Below, piece by piece: positions 8,000 through 16,645 of a DNA stretch of 48,130 bases (position 1 is its first letter; each line of letters begins with the position of its first letter). This DNA comes from JAJXSS01 sp964547135 (GTDB taxonomy: Bacteria > Planctomycetota > Phycisphaerae > Phycisphaerales > Phycisphaeraceae): contig CAZJMK010000029.1 in NCBI GenBank assembly GCA_964547135.1, forward strand, positions 1 to 48,130. The letters are read 5' to 3'. The notes under the pieces were generated by a model, which saw nothing but the letters and a program-made list of their open reading frames with translations, had not been told where the DNA came from and did no database searches. The position numbers and the translations under genes were made by a program.

Positions 8000-8599
8000 T
8001 TACAGCGAGCCTTTGGTTGAAGGTATTTCATCGCCGACCACAGTCACGGCCTGGCGCAGGGCCATGGCCAGAGCTTTGAAAATGGCCTCGGCGATGTGAT
8101 GATAGTTTTCACCGTGGGGCACTTCGACATGGCAGTTGAATCGCCCATGGTTGACCAGGGCATTCAAAAACTCACGCACCAGTTGCGTGTCAAAGTCGCC
8201 GATTTTGGCGCTGGCGGTGGCAAAGCCCCCGGCATTGGCGGCAAAGACCAGGGCCGGTCGCCCGGATAAATCAATCGACACTCGTGCCAGGGCTTCGTCC
8301 ATCGGCACGGAGGCAAACCCATAACGGGCGATGCCCTTTTTATCACCCAGGGCTTTTTCAAGGGCCTGCCCCAGCACGATGCCGACGTCTTCGACGGTGT
8401 GGTGGTCGTCGATGTGCAGGTCGCCCTGTGCGGTGACTTTCAAGCCGAGTTTGCCATGCCGGCCCAGGTGATCGAGCATGTGATCGAAAAACCCGACGCC
8501 GGTCTGGTTGGCATAGGTCGCGTTGCCGGGGGCGTCCAGGCAAAGCGACAACTCGATTTTGGTTTCCTTGGTCTGACGACTGATCGTGGCGGTACGCAT
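8000..8599 (-). CDS. hisB: Imidazoleglycerol-phosphate dehydratase
   Basis: The enzyme converts imidazole glycerol phosphate to imidazole acetol phosphate, the step before HisC in histidine synthesis. The 199-residue protein is the monofunctional form (no phosphatase domain). It has the metal-binding repeats DHMLDHLGRHG (about 39-49), DDHHTVEDVGI (about 63-73) and HHIAEAIFKALAMALR (about 165-180). It lies downstream of hisC on the same strand, but the 200-bp gap between them holds a heptamer/nonamer hairpin, so expression of the two may be partly uncoupled. Confidence 0.97.
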   Translation of the reverse strand: MRTATISRQTKETKIELSLCLDAPGNATYANQTGVGFFDHMLDHLGRHGKLGLKVTAQGDLHIDDHHTVEDVGIVLGQALEKALGDKKGIARYGFASVPMDEALARVSIDLSGRPALVFAANAGGFATASAKIGDFDTQLVREFLNALVNHGRFNCHVEVPHGENYHHIAEAIFKALAMALRQAVTVVGDEIPSTKGSL

Positions 8600-8635
8600 G
8601 ATGGTTTCCGTGTTTGTTTTTATAAAGTATCGGAT

Positions 8636-8800
8636 GATTCAACACAGAGGACGCAGAGTTCACAGAGGAGCTTGGAGCTAGGTGCTTGGAGCTTGGAAAA
8701 TTATATATACCAATACAATTTACCCAGCCCCCAGCCCCCAGCCCCCAGCCCCTGCTCTCGGCACTATTCTGTGACCTCCGTGTCCTCTGTGTTGAAATAT
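8636..8800. repeat. Nested inverted element: nonamer outer arms, heptamer inner arms (hisC-hisB gap)
   Basis: The outer left arm is a 9-bp string (AACACAGAG, GACGCAGAG, TTCACAGAG; 8641-8667) and the outer right arm is its complement (CCTCCGTGTCCTCTGTGTT, 8775-8793). The inner left arm is a 7-bp string (GGAGCTT, GGAGCTA, GGTGCTT, GGAGCTT; 8667-8694) and the inner right arm is a 7-bp string of CCCAGCC (8723-8750). The AT-rich loop is about 30 bases. Related elements lie at 25401-25515 and 30925-31058. Confidence 0.9.
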
Positions 8801-8802
8801 TT

Positions 8803-9930
8803 TCAAGTATTCATGTCGTCCAGTGCCCGCAGCAAACGGTTGTTTTGCGCCGGTGTGCCGATGGTGATGCGCAGTTTGTCACGCAGGTGATTTTGATCAA
8901 AGTAGCGTACGAAAATCGCCCGATCCTTCAAGGCATGATAAATCGATCGTGCATCAGGTCCATTCGTCGCCGGCGTTGCCAGTATGAAATTGGAACCGCT
9001 TTGGGGCATCGACCAACCACGCTTGATCAATGCACGCATCACGCGATCTCGTTCGCTGATCACCTTGCGCCAAGTACTACGGGCATACGTTTGTGACTGT
9101 AACGCTGCGGTGGCAGCAGCCTGAGCGAGGATGTCCGTCGGGTAACTGTCCTTGGCCTTGCTTAGCGAAGCGATCAGGTCCGGGTGACCAATCCCATAAC
9201 CAAAGCGCAAGCCTGCCAGTGAATAACCCTTGCTCAGCGAACGCAGCAAAATCACATTATCGAGCTTGCTGCCCTGACGCACCAAGGGCAGACAATCGCT
9301 TTTGGCAAAGTTCACGTACGCTTCATCAATCAAAAGCACGCAGCCAATTTTCGCCAGTTGCTCCGCCAGTGTACGCAAACGGTTCATCGGTTCGACGTGA
9401 CCCGATGGTGCATGGGGGTGAACGATCAAGGCCAGTTTGCACCCGGCTTGGGCAGCCTTGTCCGCAAAATCATCGGGCAGGGACCAGTCATCGTTGAGGG
9501 GTATGCGACTGACGGATGATTCATGAATGTCCGCGAGCACGGGGTAGAGCGAATAGCTCGGATCGGCGATGGCGATGCCGCCGGGGCCGGCCTCGGCGGG
9601 TGATTCGCGTTGTGAAGGGTGAATGGCCAGGTTGGGTCGTGCAAAGACGGTGACCACGAGGCGTAACAGTTCGTCGCCGCCGTTGGTAGCGATGATTTGA
9701 TCGGGGCGAACGCGATGCAGTTTGGCAGCGGTTTGACAAAATGCGTCGGCATGCGGCGGAGGGTATCGACGCAGTTGATCAGCGGACACGGATGCGATGG
9801 CGCGTTTGACAGCCGGGGCAGGGGGGTAGGGGTTTTCGTTGGTGTTGAGTTTGATCCACCTGCCAACCTGAGGCTGTTCACCGGGGACATAGGCAGTGAG
9901 CCGGGCGATGTTGTCACGTTCGTAAGCCAT
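8803..9930 (-). CDS. hisC: Histidinol-phosphate aminotransferase
   Basis: This PLP-dependent enzyme converts imidazole acetol phosphate plus glutamate to histidinol phosphate. The 375-residue product has the fold-type I signatures: LNTNENPYPPAP near the N-terminus, NGGDELLRL, a VHPHAPSGH loop, the DEAYVNFA aspartate, and the Schiff-base lysine in RSLSKGYSLAGLRFGYGI. The C-terminal DKLRITIGTPAQNNRLL motif is typical. The usual NPNNPTG is altered to HPHAPSG, a modest divergence. It probably shares a transcript with hisB downstream. Confidence 0.96.
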   Translation of the reverse strand: MAYERDNIARLTAYVPGEQPQVGRWIKLNTNENPYPPAPAVKRAIASVSADQLRRYPPPHADAFCQTAAKLHRVRPDQIIATNGGDELLRLVVTVFARPNLAIHPSQRESPAEAGPGGIAIADPSYSLYPVLADIHESSVSRIPLNDDWSLPDDFADKAAQAGCKLALIVHPHAPSGHVEPMNRLRTLAEQLAKIGCVLLIDEAYVNFAKSDCLPLVRQGSKLDNVILLRSLSKGYSLAGLRFGYGIGHPDLIASLSKAKDSYPTDILAQAAATAALQSQTYARSTWRKVISERDRVMRALIKRGWSMPQSGSNFILATPATNGPDARSIYHALKDRAIFVRYFDQNHLRDKLRITIGTPAQNNRLLRALDDMNT

Positions 9931-10018
9931 AGAAGGGGCATTGTCGCTTGACGAGCAACGGGGGTCAACGTGTTGGATGCCCGAACTTGGCCACGATGAT
10001 ACGAAGGGAACGAAGAAA

Positions 10019-10068
10019 CATGGATCATGGATAAAGGATGATGTTCAGGGCAAACACATGTAGCCCTG
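10019..10068. repeat. GGATNAT heptamer string with adjacent stem-loop
   Basis: A 7-bp string (GGATCAT, GGATAAA, GGATGAT, then GTTCAGG) is followed by a 6-bp perfect stem, CAGGGC (10046-10051) with GCCCTG (10063-10068). The same string recurs at 28406-28442 and 40511-40541, each time ending in GATGATGTTCA. It lies in the 267-bp gap between phoH and hisC, with a further palindromic module, CCCGGCGGGGGCGGCTGGGCC, at 10101-10121 that recurs near 42065. Confidence 0.85.
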
Positions 10069-10197
10069 ATACAAGACACGAATTTGAAACTGTTTTCTTG
10101 CCCGGCGGGGGCGGCTGGGCCATAACATTCAATAACGCCGACGCAAATCGTTCACTCTAAACATTGCAGATCATCGTCATCTTACCATTAATTTCCG

Positions 10198-11706
10198 TCA
10201 CAACATCTCCGCTGCCAGCGATGCCAAGTCCGATCGTTCGCTCTTGGTCAGGGTCACATGCCCCACAATCGACTGGCCCTTGAGTCGTTCGACCATGTAT
10301 GACAAACCGTTGGACGATCCGTCCAAATAGGGATTGTCGATTTGTCCGATGTCGCCGGTCAAAATGATTTTGGTACCCTCACCGACGCGCGACACAATCG
10401 TTTTCACCTCATGCGGCGTGAGGTTCTGCGCTTCATCCACAATCATGAACTGATGCGGAATGCTCCGCCCGCGAATGTACGTCAACGGCTCGAGCACCAG
10501 TTGCCCGCTTGACAATAAATTCTGTATCCGCTGCTCCGTCGGTTTACTGTCGGCGTGTTGCGAGCCGCTGCTGCGGGTCGAAAGCAGGTACGTCAGGTTG
10601 TCGAAAATCGGCTGCATCCAGGCGGAAAGTTTTTCATCCTTGTCTCCCGGTAAGTAACCGATATCACGGCCCATGGGCATGATCGGCCGGGCGACCAGCA
10701 ATTTGTCATACCGCTGTTCATGCAGCACCTTGGCAACACCCGCGGCGATTGCCAATAACGTTTTACCCGTACCAGCCGACCCCAGCAGCGTGATCAGTTT
10801 GATTTCATCATCCAACAATAAGTCCATCGCCATTTTTTGTTCGACGTTGCGTGCCATGATGCCGGCCACGGGTTTACGCGGCCCGAAAATCGGTATCAGA
10901 TGATCCGTGTCCCCCAGCCTGCGCGCCAGCCCTGTGTGCGACTCGTCCGCCAGATCTTTCAATTGCACAAACTCATTGGCGTACAACGTGATGTTCGTCG
11001 GGTTGCCATCCGACCCTACGCCATGCAAATACGGCTCCAACCTTTCAATTTCCAACTGCTTTTCCTGATACAGATCATCAATCAATTCGCCCGGCACCGA
11101 TAGCGCCACATTGCCGCGATACAGATGATCCGCATCCACCTTCTGGGCTTCGAAATCCTCCACCACAATGCCCAGCGCATCCGACTTGATGCGCACGTTA
11201 ATGTCCTTGGAAATCAAAATCGTTCGGCGACCCAGCTTTTGCAGGTTCCAGGCCACGCCGATGATCTGATTGTCCGGCAGGTCGTCGCTGATTTCCTTGG
11301 GTCGATCCGGTGCGGTGAAATCGACACGAATCATGCCCCCGTGCCCGTTCCATTTCACGCCATCGGCCAACCTGCCCTTGCTGCGCAGGTGGTCCAGGTG
11401 ACGGATCGCCTCACGGGCATTGCGTCCGACATCGTCGTTCTGCTTTTTGAATTTGTCCAGTTCCTCGATGACCGTGAAGGGAATGACCACCTGATTGTCA
11501 TCGAACATGAATAGCGAAGCCGGGTTGTGCAGAAGGACGTTGGTGTCCAACACGAAAAACTTCACATGCCCAGCGGTTTTTGCGCCTTGAATCAAGCCCA
11601 GGCCCTCCGTTGCCAGTCGTGCCTTGGTCAGCCTCCGGCCAACCTTCGCCCCCGATGTTGTGCCCGCCTCGGTTTCCTGCTTGCTCATGCCCGCATGTTC
11701 CATCAT
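10198..11706 (-). CDS. PIN-domain PhoH family ATPase/ribonuclease
   Basis: The 502-residue protein fuses an N-terminal PIN nuclease domain (FFVLDTNVLLHNP at about 51-63, IPFTVIEELDKFK, later DLPDNQIIGVA and LISKDINVRIK, giving the acidic active-site set) to a C-terminal PhoH P-loop ATPase (Walker A GSAGTGKT, Walker B FMIVDEAQN, then LTGDIGQIDNP). This is the PhoH2/YlaK architecture, associated with ATP-dependent RNA unwinding and cleavage. Several start codons are possible (11706, 11703, 11688); none has a clear ribosome binding site. It stands alone between hisC and ahpC, which is divergent from it. Confidence 0.93.
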   Translation of the reverse strand: MMEHAGMSKQETEAGTTSGAKVGRRLTKARLATEGLGLIQGAKTAGHVKFFVLDTNVLLHNPASLFMFDDNQVVIPFTVIEELDKFKKQNDDVGRNAREAIRHLDHLRSKGRLADGVKWNGHGGMIRVDFTAPDRPKEISDDLPDNQIIGVAWNLQKLGRRTILISKDINVRIKSDALGIVVEDFEAQKVDADHLYRGNVALSVPGELIDDLYQEKQLEIERLEPYLHGVGSDGNPTNITLYANEFVQLKDLADESHTGLARRLGDTDHLIPIFGPRKPVAGIMARNVEQKMAMDLLLDDEIKLITLLGSAGTGKTLLAIAAGVAKVLHEQRYDKLLVARPIMPMGRDIGYLPGDKDEKLSAWMQPIFDNLTYLLSTRSSGSQHADSKPTEQRIQNLLSSGQLVLEPLTYIRGRSIPHQFMIVDEAQNLTPHEVKTIVSRVGEGTKIILTGDIGQIDNPYLDGSSNGLSYMVERLKGQSIVGHVTLTKSERSDLASLAAEML

Positions 11707-11965
11707 GGTAGTTATCGGCTGAAGCGCTCCGCGACATCAAAATACCGGATGCCTTGCCGACATCAACATCACGACAACACCATACCTTACGCACGATATT
11801 TGCGCCCGGTTAAAAACTTGATGATTTTCTTTCGCGTGCATCGACGGACCAATCGCTCCGATGACCTTGACCTGCCGAGCATCAGGGCCTAACGTTGGCC
11901 GTGAGTGAAGTCGAAGCGGAGGGCACTGCCTCCAACACCCCCCTTACCAATCAGGAGTTGTCGCC

Positions 11966-12496
11966 ATGCTGACCGTTGGCCAGAAGTTTCCCGCTTACAA
12001 AGTCAAAGCCTGTGTCGGTAACAACAATGAAGACCTTGTCGAACTCACCAACGACGCCAACCCCGGCAAGTGGAAGCTCTTTGTTTTCTACCCCAAAGAC
12101 TTCACCTTCGTCTGCCCGACCGAGCTGGTCGAGTTCGGCAAAAAGGTGCGCGACTTTGCCGACCGTGATACTGTGCTTCTGGGCGGCAGCACCGACAATG
12201 AATTTTCACACCTGGCCTGGCGGCGTTCCCACGATGATTTGAAAAAGCTGCCTTACCCGCTGATTGCTGCCCAAAAACTGGCGGTGGACCTGGGCATTCT
12301 CGACCCGGCTGAAAACGTCTGTCTGCGTGCTTCATTTTTGGTGGACCCCAATGAAGTCATTCAGTGGGCATCGGTTTACAACCTCAATGTCGGTCGCAGT
12401 GTCGATGAAACCCTGCGCGTACTCGATGCGGTGCAGTCGGATGAACTGTGCCCCTGCAACTGGAAAAAAGGCGACCCGACTCTGGTCGTCGTGTGA
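11966..12496 (+). CDS. ahpC: Peroxiredoxin of the AhpC type
   Basis: The protein reduces peroxides through a peroxidatic cysteine. The 176-residue product has the active-site motif FTFVCPTE with Cys50 and two C-terminal cysteines at 162 and 164 (LCPCNW), the three-cysteine layout of mycobacterial AhpC, which is recycled by AhpD rather than AhpF. An AGGAG box lies eight bases before the ATG. The AhpD-type gene follows 89 bp downstream, and both end at a shared terminator at 13169-13193. No OxyR-type regulator is next to it. Confidence 0.95.
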   Translation: MLTVGQKFPAYKVKACVGNNNEDLVELTNDANPGKWKLFVFYPKDFTFVCPTELVEFGKKVRDFADRDTVLLGGSTDNEFSHLAWRRSHDDLKKLPYPLIAAQKLAVDLGILDPAENVCLRASFLVDPNEVIQWASVYNLNVGRSVDETLRVLDAVQSDELCPCNWKKGDPTLVVV

Positions 12497-12505
12497 ATCT
12501 TTTTA

Positions 12506-12540
12506 CCCCTCTCCCCTTGGGAGAGGCCGGGTGAGGGCCG
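12506..12540. repeat. CTCTCCC palindromic repeat
   Basis: CCCCTCTCCCCTTGGGAGAG followed by GCCGGGTGAGGGC forms a 7-8 bp stem in the ahpC-ahpD spacer. It belongs to the family at 7577-7740, 23943-23990 and 26740-26820. Lying inside a two-gene operon, it could tune the AhpC to AhpD ratio by mRNA processing (inference). Confidence 0.85.
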
Positions 12541-12585
12541 ATGAATCAAAGATCGTCAAATAACCATCAACCCTTGACACTTACC

Positions 12586-13131
12586 ATGCAAAACCTCGAT
12601 ACGCTTCGTGACCAGTTGCCCGATGCCGCCAAGGACTTGCGCATCAATCTGCAAACCGTGCTCACCGGTACGACGCTGACCCCCGCCCAAACCTGGGGCA
12701 CCGCCCTGGCCGGGGCCTTTTTCCTGCGTCACCCGGAATTGCGTGAGGCGGTATTGGCCGACGCCCGTGCCGCCGGCATCAACGATTCCACCATCGATGA
12801 TGCCCGTGCAGCCGCGTCGATCATGGGCATGAACACGATTTTTTATCGCTTTCGTCACATGGTCGGCAAACCCTCGTACGGTCAGCGTCCCGCCCGTTTG
12901 CGCATGCAGCGCATGGCCCAGCCCACCAGCACCAAAGCCGACTTCGAACTCATGTCCATCGCCTGTGCGGTGTTGGCCGGTTGCGAAATGTGTGTCAAGT
13001 CGCATGAAGCGAGCATTCTGCAACACGGCCTGACGGAAGACCATGTGCAAGACGCGGTACGCATCGCCGCGGTGCTGCATGGCGTGGCCATCGGCCTTGC
13101 CGCCGCCCACACGACGGTTGAAAAGGTGTAG
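12586..13131 (+). CDS. ahpD: AhpD-type alkylhydroperoxidase (thiol reductant of AhpC)
   Basis: AhpD passes electrons to AhpC and is itself a weak peroxidase. The 181-residue product belongs to the carboxymuconolactone decarboxylase/AhpD fold and has the catalytic set Glu121, Cys133, Cys136 and His140 (motif GCEMCVKSHE). The spacing is identical to that I recall for mycobacterial AhpD. The frame opens at 12541 immediately after a dispersed repeat, but the ATG at 12586 (MQNLDTLRDQ) gives the usual N-terminus, so it is preferred despite lacking a strong ribosome binding site. It is cotranscribed with ahpC. Confidence 0.93.
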   Translation: MQNLDTLRDQLPDAAKDLRINLQTVLTGTTLTPAQTWGTALAGAFFLRHPELREAVLADARAAGINDSTIDDARAAASIMGMNTIFYRFRHMVGKPSYGQRPARLRMQRMAQPTSTKADFELMSIACAVLAGCEMCVKSHEASILQHGLTEDHVQDAVRIAAVLHGVAIGLAAAHTTVEKV

Positions 13132-13168
13132 GGCGATTGGCGTTGATGATTGAAATGCTCAAACACCC

Positions 13169-13193
13169 AATCCCTCCGCGCGAGGGATTTTTT
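13169..13193 (+). terminator. Rho-independent terminator of ahpC-ahpD
   Basis: An 8-bp stem, AATCCCTC (13169-13176) with GAGGGATT (13182-13189), has a CGCGC loop and is followed by a T tract. It ends the plus-strand pair before the convergent PEP-CTERM gene. Confidence 0.9.
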
Positions 13194-13215
13194 GTTGCAA
13201 CCATCATCCCTGACA

Positions 13216-13938
13216 TCAAACAGTTTGTCGTCTGCGCTGCAGGGCAGCCGCCGACGTGAATAACATCAGCATCAGCGTACCGGGTTCGGGGTGGTGCGTG
13301 GGTTCGATGATCAATTTGGGCGCCAACGATTGGCCTGCTTCACTGGTGTTCAGCGTGTAATACTGGATCGGCAACGCAACCGACCCGACAGGGGCGTCAT
13401 AACTGATTCGCACCAACAGGCAGCGATGCGTCTGTGCATAATCGGCTGCCAGGGCGTAACGCACGGCCTGGGTGAGTGCATCGCCCTGCACCGTGTACCA
13501 CTGACGCAGCGGCGAAGCAGGCGTCACCACATCGTTTTGTACCAGTGTGGCGGGGGCGGCATAATCCTGCGCGATGATCGACGGACTGCTGCGCATCAGC
13601 GGCAACACGGAGACATCCAGGTTACCGACGGGGGCCGTGTGCAAGGGCCGATTGGTCTTGCCGGCAAGGTAAAAGTTCAATTGCACGGAAAGCACTTCGT
13701 CCCACAACAGGTTCGCGGGTAATTGAAAAACGAAGATAGCAGCGGAACGTTGGCCGTCGGTATGGGTGATGCCGACGTTGGTGACTTGCGAGGTGACGGC
13801 TGGGGAGGCGCTATTGCTGAAAAGTGTGCCGTCGGACGGGTGCGAGTAAATGATGAACGTGGCCTGTGCGCCAGTGTTACCCCCTAAAAGCGTCCATAAA
13901 AAGATTATGACTGCCAGGCCCCATCGAAACATGGACAC
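13216..13938 (-). CDS. Secreted PEP-CTERM-type protein
   Basis: The 240-residue product has an N-terminal signal peptide (hydrophobic LAVIIFLWTLLGG, cleavage probably near AQA at 24-26). A central beta-rich region (SAAIFVFQLPANLLWDEVLSVQLNFYL and similar) resembles jelly-roll surface domains that carry DNRLLK-type or CBM-like folds, though I cannot name the family. The C-terminus has PEPGTLMLMLF, a hydrophobic stretch and RRRQ, which fits a PEP-CTERM sorting signal removed by an exosortase. No exosortase gene is in the window. It is convergent with ahpD across a terminator. Confidence 0.75.
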   Translation of the reverse strand: MSMFRWGLAVIIFLWTLLGGNTGAQATFIIYSHPSDGTLFSNSASPAVTSQVTNVGITHTDGQRSAAIFVFQLPANLLWDEVLSVQLNFYLAGKTNRPLHTAPVGNLDVSVLPLMRSSPSIIAQDYAAPATLVQNDVVTPASPLRQWYTVQGDALTQAVRYALAADYAQTHRCLLVRISYDAPVGSVALPIQYYTLNTSEAGQSLAPKLIIEPTHHPEPGTLMLMLFTSAAALQRRRQTV

Positions 13939-14074
13939 ACCACAACCGCCCGGCCCCCGCGTGCAACAAGTCTGATTTGGTTAACGCTTGACGGAGCCTA
14001 TTCTACAACAAATGGTATGGTTCGATTGTCAGTTTTTTGATAAACCCATTCTGATCTTCATGAAGACGTGAAGC

Positions 14075-15748
14075 TCAGGCGTGAGCGGCGGACTGCTGAA
14101 TGGGGATGAGTGTTGGCTCCATCTGGCCGCGTTGCCAAACATCATGCACATGAAATTCATCGCGTGGCTGAGGGTAATCAACCCGTGCATGAGTGCCGCG
14201 ACTTTCCTGTCGCCACTGGGCGGAGCGAATCATGAGTGATCCGACCAGCAGAATGTTTTGCAATTCCCAGCCGGGACGTTCGTCGAAAATTTTGTCCAGC
14301 GAGTAGCGTGCCCAGAAGTCGAACATTTCCGCGACCTCAGCCATGCGTTCCCCGTCGCGTTCGATGCCGACCTGCCGCCACATGACGCTGCGCAGGCTCG
14401 AACGAACGTCAGCCAGGTCCAGTTCGCTTCTATCCGACAAGCGAATGTCCGACACCAGTTTGTACGAGGTTCGTCCGTTGTCCTCAAAAACCTCACGGCA
14501 AACCCGCCCGGTGATTTCCCCAAACACCAGCCCTTCCAGCAGGCTGTTGGATGCAAGCCGATTGGCGCCATGCAGACCCGTCGATGCTACTTCGCCGGCA
14601 GCGTAAAGCCCATGAATGTTGGTGCGACCAAAGGCATCGGTGCGAATGCCGCCGACCATGTAATGGGCGGAGGGGTGAATGGGGATGAGCTTGCGGCCGG
14701 GGTCGATGTTGTATTTGCGAAGCAGTTCGAAAATAGCCGGAAAGCGCGATTGAAAAGCTTCGCTGCCCAGATGACGCGCATCCAGATACACATGCGAAAA
14801 GCTGGTTTTGTGCATCTGCTTGATGATGGAGCGGGCGACGATATCGCGCGGGGCCAGTTCGGCTCGCTCATCGTAATCGGGCATGAATCGATGGCCGTTG
14901 CGGTCCAGCAGCGTTGCACCCTCGCCGCGCACTGCTTCGGTGATCAGGGCACGACTGGCACCGGCCACGTAAAGCGTCGTCGGGTGAAACTGAATGAATG
15001 CCATGTCAGCCAGCGCGGCCCCGGCTCGATAAGCCATGGCCAGACCGTCACCCGTGGCAGCGGCAGGGTTGGTTGATTCACGATATACCTGTCCGCAACC
15101 CCCGGTGGCCAGTATCACCGCCGACGCCCATATCACCTGCAAACCATATTTGGGGTGATGCGTAATCGCACCCACACAGCGCGGCGGAACGCCATCGAGT
15201 GTCAGTAAATCAAGCACAAAACAGTTATCGAAAAGACGAACCTTGTCGCGTTTGATCAGGGTTTGATGCAATGATTCGACGAAGGCTTTGCCGGTGGCAT
15301 CGCCCTGGGCATGAAGGATGCGTGAAGCCGAGTGGCCGCCTTCGCGTCCCAGCGACAGGCCGTTGGTGGTGTTGCCCTGCGCGGCACGATCAAAGGGCAG
15401 GCCCTGCTCAATCAATTCGTTGATGCGGGCGATGCCTTGCTCAACGACCTGCCGCACCACCGGTTCATCGCACAGCCCGGCCCCGGCGACGAGCGTGTCA
15501 TGCACATGGGCTTCGACGGTATCGTCTTTGGACATGGCGACAGCCACGCCGCCCTGTGCCCAGTAGGTGTTGGATTGTTTGAGGTCGCCCTTGAGGGTGA
15601 CGATGACCTCGGCGTGTTCACAGGCGGCCAGGGCAGCTCGTAAGCCGGCGACACCCCCGCCGATGACAAGCACATCGGTGAAAATCTGCGGCAGCAAAGC
15701 CGTGCGAAAGGGAATCAGGTAACGTCGCTGGTCAAAGATGGAATGCAT
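14075..15748 (-). CDS. nadB: L-aspartate oxidase
   Basis: NadB oxidises L-aspartate to iminoaspartate using FAD, the first step of de novo NAD synthesis. The 557-residue protein has the FAD-binding motif VIGGGVAGLRAALAA (about 28-42), the substrate and flavin contacts SLGREGGHSASRILH and HPTTLYV, the catalytic-arginine region ELAPRDIVARSI, the SAHYMVGGI motif, and the C-terminal helical domain of the fumarate reductase/NadB family. The AHYMVGGI sequence and the length favour NadB over succinate dehydrogenase. No nadA or nadC lies nearby. Confidence 0.96.
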   Translation of the reverse strand: MHSIFDQRRYLIPFRTALLPQIFTDVLVIGGGVAGLRAALAACEHAEVIVTLKGDLKQSNTYWAQGGVAVAMSKDDTVEAHVHDTLVAGAGLCDEPVVRQVVEQGIARINELIEQGLPFDRAAQGNTTNGLSLGREGGHSASRILHAQGDATGKAFVESLHQTLIKRDKVRLFDNCFVLDLLTLDGVPPRCVGAITHHPKYGLQVIWASAVILATGGCGQVYRESTNPAAATGDGLAMAYRAGAALADMAFIQFHPTTLYVAGASRALITEAVRGEGATLLDRNGHRFMPDYDERAELAPRDIVARSIIKQMHKTSFSHVYLDARHLGSEAFQSRFPAIFELLRKYNIDPGRKLIPIHPSAHYMVGGIRTDAFGRTNIHGLYAAGEVASTGLHGANRLASNSLLEGLVFGEITGRVCREVFEDNGRTSYKLVSDIRLSDRSELDLADVRSSLRSVMWRQVGIERDGERMAEVAEMFDFWARYSLDKIFDERPGWELQNILLVGSLMIRSAQWRQESRGTHARVDYPQPRDEFHVHDVWQRGQMEPTLIPIQQSAAHA

Positions 15749-15840
15749 GTGTATGTCATTTTAGCTTGAAACGCCGATCTGACCATGGGGCCAATGGTCG
15801 AGCGATTGAGGATATGGTCATGGTCGGGTGTCACTGGCAC

Positions 15841-16422
15841 TCACGCCCCAGCCATGATCGTTGTGACGCCGGCGCGGACGAAACCCACGCCGATGGCGGC
15901 CAGTAGTAAATCAACCACCTTGCTCACAGCCCGCATCGCGTTCATTGGAAACCATCGCAGTAAACGCTCGGCAAACAACATGGCCAGCAGTACCAAAATG
16001 AGGTTGACGATCAGGGCGGAAAAGGTCGGCAGCCAGCCGTGCTGATCACGTAACACAAGGCAAAGCGTGAGCACAGCCGGGCCGACGATCAGGGGTGTGG
16101 CCAGCGGGACGATGCCCAGGGATTGCTCTTCGCGGACCATCGGCTTGCCGGCGACCATCAGGTCCATCAGGGCGTAAACAAACAGAATGATGCCCCCGGC
16201 GATCTGCAAATCGGGGATGTCAATTTTCAAAAACGACAGCAGCGGACGACCGACGACGATGAACACCACAGCGATCGCCAGCGCGGTGGGCACGGCTTGC
16301 AGCGTGATGCGCCTTCGCTGTGCTGCGGTGAACCCCTGCGTGATGTTGAGGAACACCGGGATCAACCCCGGCGGGTCCATCGCCACAAACAGCGGAATCA
16401 GACAAAGTAAAAAAGCTTCCAT
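15841..16422 (-). CDS. MarC family membrane protein
   Basis: The 193-residue protein has six hydrophobic segments and the MarC/UPF0056 hallmarks: an N-terminal FVAMDPPGLIPVFLNIT with the conserved MDPPG-type turn, ADLQIAGGIILFVYAL-like second helix, PLATPLIVGPAVLTL, and the closing LLAAIGVGFVRAGV. The family was once linked to multidrug resistance, but its transport role is unknown. It lies downstream of the FabZ-type gene, separated by a composite repeat at 16440-16640. Confidence 0.9.
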   Translation of the reverse strand: MEAFLLCLIPLFVAMDPPGLIPVFLNITQGFTAAQRRRITLQAVPTALAIAVVFIVVGRPLLSFLKIDIPDLQIAGGIILFVYALMDLMVAGKPMVREEQSLGIVPLATPLIVGPAVLTLCLVLRDQHGWLPTFSALIVNLILVLLAMLFAERLLRWFPMNAMRAVSKVVDLLLAAIGVGFVRAGVTTIMAGA

Positions 16423-16439
16423 GATTTTTGAGAATTCAA

Positions 16440-16640
16440 GCCAAGGACGAATCGCCTTGGCGATGAGGACTTGGGTATGGCTTGGTGAATCGGTTGGTCG
16501 GTGAGTCGGTTAATCGGTTCAAACAAGGATTGTACTGGCCGAGTCACCGTTCAACTGAAGCACCACACAGAATACCCAAGCCCTCGGCTTGCCAGCCTCG
16601 TTCTTGGCTTGGTTCCGACACTCGACCACTTGACCACTTT
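16440..16640. repeat. Nested composite: E outer arms, octamer inner arms, CACTCGAC tail
   Basis: The left E module (16440-16480, starting GCCAAGGACGAATCGCCTTGG and ending TTGGGTATGG) is the approximate complement of the right E module (16571-16611). Between them is an 8-bp string (GGTGAATC, GGTTGGTC, GGTGAGTC, GGTTAATC; 16484-16515) and a decayed complementary half (about 16539-16558). After E comes GGTTCCGA and the CACTCGAC/CACTTGAC octamer (16612-16639). It fills the marC-fabZ gap. Confidence 0.87.
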
Positions 16641-16645
16641 TTTTC

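Noticed and set aside
8636..8800. Simple rho-independent terminators at the heptamer and octamer hairpins
   Set aside because: The stems are long and imperfect, most lack a T tract, and several lie between co-oriented genes; proper terminators occur separately at 691, 13169, 23159, 34341 and 40722.
14258..15076. 272-codon open frame opposite nadB
   Set aside because: It lies wholly antisense to a well-supported nadB, has no family motif, and is explained by the high GC content that keeps antisense frames open.
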